From NCBI GenBank assembly GCA_016714815.1, contig JADKBZ010000018.1, positions 43,603 to 107,602 on the forward strand: a stretch of DNA of 64,000 bases, written 5' to 3'. A model generated the notes under the pieces. That model was not told where the DNA came from, ran no database searches, and was given only the letters and a program-made list of their open reading frames with translations. Shown here one piece after another: positions 62,524 to 64,000 of this stretch (within the stretch, counting starts at the first letter, position 1; each line of letters begins with the position of its first letter). Source of the DNA: Holophagales bacterium (GTDB taxonomy: Bacteria > Acidobacteriota > Thermoanaerobaculia > UBA5066). A program made the translations under genes and the position numbers.

Positions 62524-64000
62524 TTAACGGGCGTGGACGGTCGCGACGGACCACTCGGAGTTGGCGCCGTGGCACGCGCCACAGGACTCCCCGAAGACCG
62601 CCGTGTTCAGGTAGGCGTGCGACGCCGCGGTCCGCGAGTCGTGGCAGCCGAGGCAGGCGGCCGTCCCGGGTCCCTGCGGCGTGAAGTAGTCACGCTTGGT
62701 GACGACGTTGAGCGCGCCGGTGACGACCGGGAGGTCGGCGGTCGCCTGCGAGGCGTGGCAGGCCAGGCAGTTGCGGCGGTCGCCGGGGTACGTGACCTCG
62801 TTGTAGTTGTTCGTCGAGCCCTGGTACCCGATGACGGTGAAGTCCTGCTCCAGCTCCTCGCCGGAGTGGATCCGGTGGATCATCCGGCGGAAGTCGACCG
62901 ATTCCGGCAGGCCGGCCGTCCGGTAGGGCGAGTCGTCGGAATTCGGGTTGTGGCACATGGAGCAATAGAGGACGTTGAGCCGCTGCCCGCCGTGGAGCGC
63001 GAGCGTCCCGTGGCAGGCGAGGCACTTCGCCTGGGCGATGATCGCCCGGCGCGCGACGACCGTCCCCGTCGAGGCGGCGTTGAAGATCGGGTTGAACGCG
63101 CACTCGTTGAAGGTCTTGGAGCTCGGCGTCCCGGGGTTCAGCGTCACGGTCCGGCGAACATCCATGCTGAAGCTGAGCGACCCGGTGAACGACGCGGGAA
63201 CCTTGTACTTCATCGTGTAGACGGCCGTCGTCCCGTTGAACGTGGCCGCGTCGGCACGCTCGCGGACGTTCGGCCAGGTCGCGTAGTCGGACGTCGGGCC
63301 CGCGACGAGGACGTTGACGTTCGAGCCGAAGGGCTTCGGGTCGAGGACCTTGCCGTCCTTTTCGGTCAGCTTGAAGGTGACGACCGGGCTCTGGCCGGGC
63401 GCGGTGTTCGTGACGGAGAGGATCGTGGCATTGAGGCCCTTGAGCTGCTTGGAGGCCGAATCGAGAACGTGCGCGCCCTTGATCGAGGCGTCGTACTCCT
63501 CGCCGCTGTCGGGGACGTGGCACCGGATGCAGTAGGTGTCGTCGGACTGCGGGATGTTTCCGGCGCTGTGCCCGGCACCCGTGGCGAAGTCGACGCCGGC
63601 GTGGCAGCTGCCGCACGACGAGCGGGTCGGCTTCGTGAGGAAGGTCGCGCCCTGGACGGCCTTCGGGTCGTGGCAGGCTTCGCAGTTGTTCAGGCTGGCC
63701 TGCGGGTAGGTGATGTGCCCGATCGTCTCGGAGGTGCTCGAGTGGATCCTGTGCCAGAAGCCGCTGTCGAACTCGGCCAGGGACCCCTTCATGTTGTTGT
63801 CGTTGTGGCAGAGGACGCAGGTCTTGATGTCGCGGTAGTTGCCGCCGTGGAGAGCGAGCGGGTCGTGGCACGCGTTGCACTTGGCGAGCGCCATGACGTT
63901 CCAGGTCGCCGCCGCGGCGCCCGTGGCCGGGACGAAGTCCTTGAAGACGTTGACGTAGTAGGTCTTGTTGAGGTACGCGACCATGTTCCGGCTGGCGCCG
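62524..64000 (-). CDS. OmcA/MtrC-family decaheme surface cytochrome, copy 2 (5' end beyond window)
   Basis: The C-terminal ~490 residues of a second surface decaheme cytochrome; the frame is open at the right edge. All ten CxxCH sites are inside the window (CNACH, CVLCH, CEACH, CGSCH, CIRCH, CLACH, CSMCH, CLACH, CLGCH, CGACH). It is clearly diverged from copy 1 across most of its length (for example CIRCHVPDSGEEYD against CAECHQPDSGQEFD) but converges near its 3' end. Unlike the DmsE and MtrB genes after it, its frame is clean. Confidence 0.93.
   Translation of the reverse strand, partial: GASRNMVAYLNKTYYVNVFKDFVPATGAAAATWNVMALAKCNACHDPLALHGGNYRDIKTCVLCHNDNNMKGSLAEFDSGFWHRIHSSTSETIGHITYPQASLNNCEACHDPKAVQGATFLTKPTRSSCGSCHAGVDFATGAGHSAGNIPQSDDTYCIRCHVPDSGEEYDASIKGAHVLDSASKQLKGLNATILSVTNTAPGQSPVVTFKLTEKDGKVLDPKPFGSNVNVLVAGPTSDYATWPNVRERADAATFNGTTAVYTMKYKVPASFTGSLSFSMDVRRTVTLNPGTPSSKTFNECAFNPIFNAASTGTVVARRAIIAQAKCLACHGTLALHGGQRLNVLYCSMCHNPNSDDSPYRTAGLPESVDFRRMIHRIHSGEELEQDFTVIGYQGSTNNYNEVTYPGDRRNCLACHASQATADLPVVTGALNVVTKRDYFTPQGPGTAACLGCHDSRTAASHAYLNTAVFGESCGACHGANSEWSVATVHAR

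Noticed and set aside
1..64000. tRNA, rRNA or riboswitch genes
   Set aside because: I looked for typical T-arm and rRNA motifs and saw none I could support; a covariance-model scan would be needed to exclude them.

Overview
This is a very G+C-rich window, probably about 70% G+C. The third-codon-position bias is strong enough that many genes cast long false ORFs on the opposite strand. The gene set points to a Gram-negative, at least facultatively anaerobic bacterium: pyruvate:ferredoxin oxidoreductase, MtrCAB-type decaheme cytochrome/porin clusters, a Y_Y_Y-type sensor kinase, secreted NHL-repeat proteins with a 'PCRxxDTR' domain, PIG-L and DUF2911 proteins. My best guess is an Acidobacteriota member (Thermoanaerobaculia- or Holophagae-like). 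This is inference from gene content only; the window has no rRNA or tRNA.

Layout. 1-4.9 kb (minus): an ABC exporter (ATPase, permease) followed by a secreted subtilisin-like protease that runs off the left edge. 5.1-9.7 kb (plus): nifJ-type pyruvate:ferredoxin oxidoreductase and a dihydroorotate dehydrogenase-like protein, closed by a strong terminator. 9.8-10.6 kb: repeat element. 10.6-19.7 kb: signalling and membrane genes (degenerate GGDEF protein, membrane/TPR protein, DUF2911 protein, Ser/Thr kinase, HD-GYP protein, sodium/solute symporter with a tiny coupled membrane peptide). 19.8-28.5 kb: secreted proteins, a PIG-L deacetylase-like protein, glycogen debranching enzyme and a zincin metalloprotease. 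28.6-29.3 kb: second copy of the repeat element. 29.3-35.8 kb: a 2,160-residue NHL-repeat protein. 35.8-44.4 kb: glycosyltransferase, nitronate monooxygenase-like and thioesterase-like pair, threonylcarbamoyl-AMP synthase, PIN toxin-antitoxin pair, RsbU-like phosphatase, third repeat copy, and a cyclic 2,3-diphosphoglycerate synthetase-like GTPase. 44.5-52.4 kb: large sensor kinase divergent from a MacA/MacB-type efflux operon. 52.5-54.3 kb: a group IIC-like intron. 54.4-64 kb: two tandem omcA/mtrC - dmsE/mtrA - mtrB/pioB clusters.

The strongest system is the tandem extracellular electron-transfer conduit: a surface decaheme cytochrome, a periplasmic decaheme cytochrome and an outer-membrane barrel, all duplicated. 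The porin and periplasmic genes of the two copies are nearly identical, while the surface cytochromes are clearly diverged. A group II intron sits beside the terminator-like hairpin that ends the first cluster; the equivalent hairpin of the second cluster is empty. A second point of interest is a roughly 63-bp hairpin element flanked by a 19-bp direct repeat, lying exactly at the overlap of two efflux-permease genes. The same hairpin, with a compensated stem length, occurs 22 kb away inside another repeat.

Data quality. Many long genes are interrupted by single-base indels, mostly in G or C runs, yet stay full length when the frame is followed. The near-identical duplicated genes differ mainly by such indels. 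I therefore treat most frameshifts as likely consensus errors rather than real gene death, and say so for each gene.
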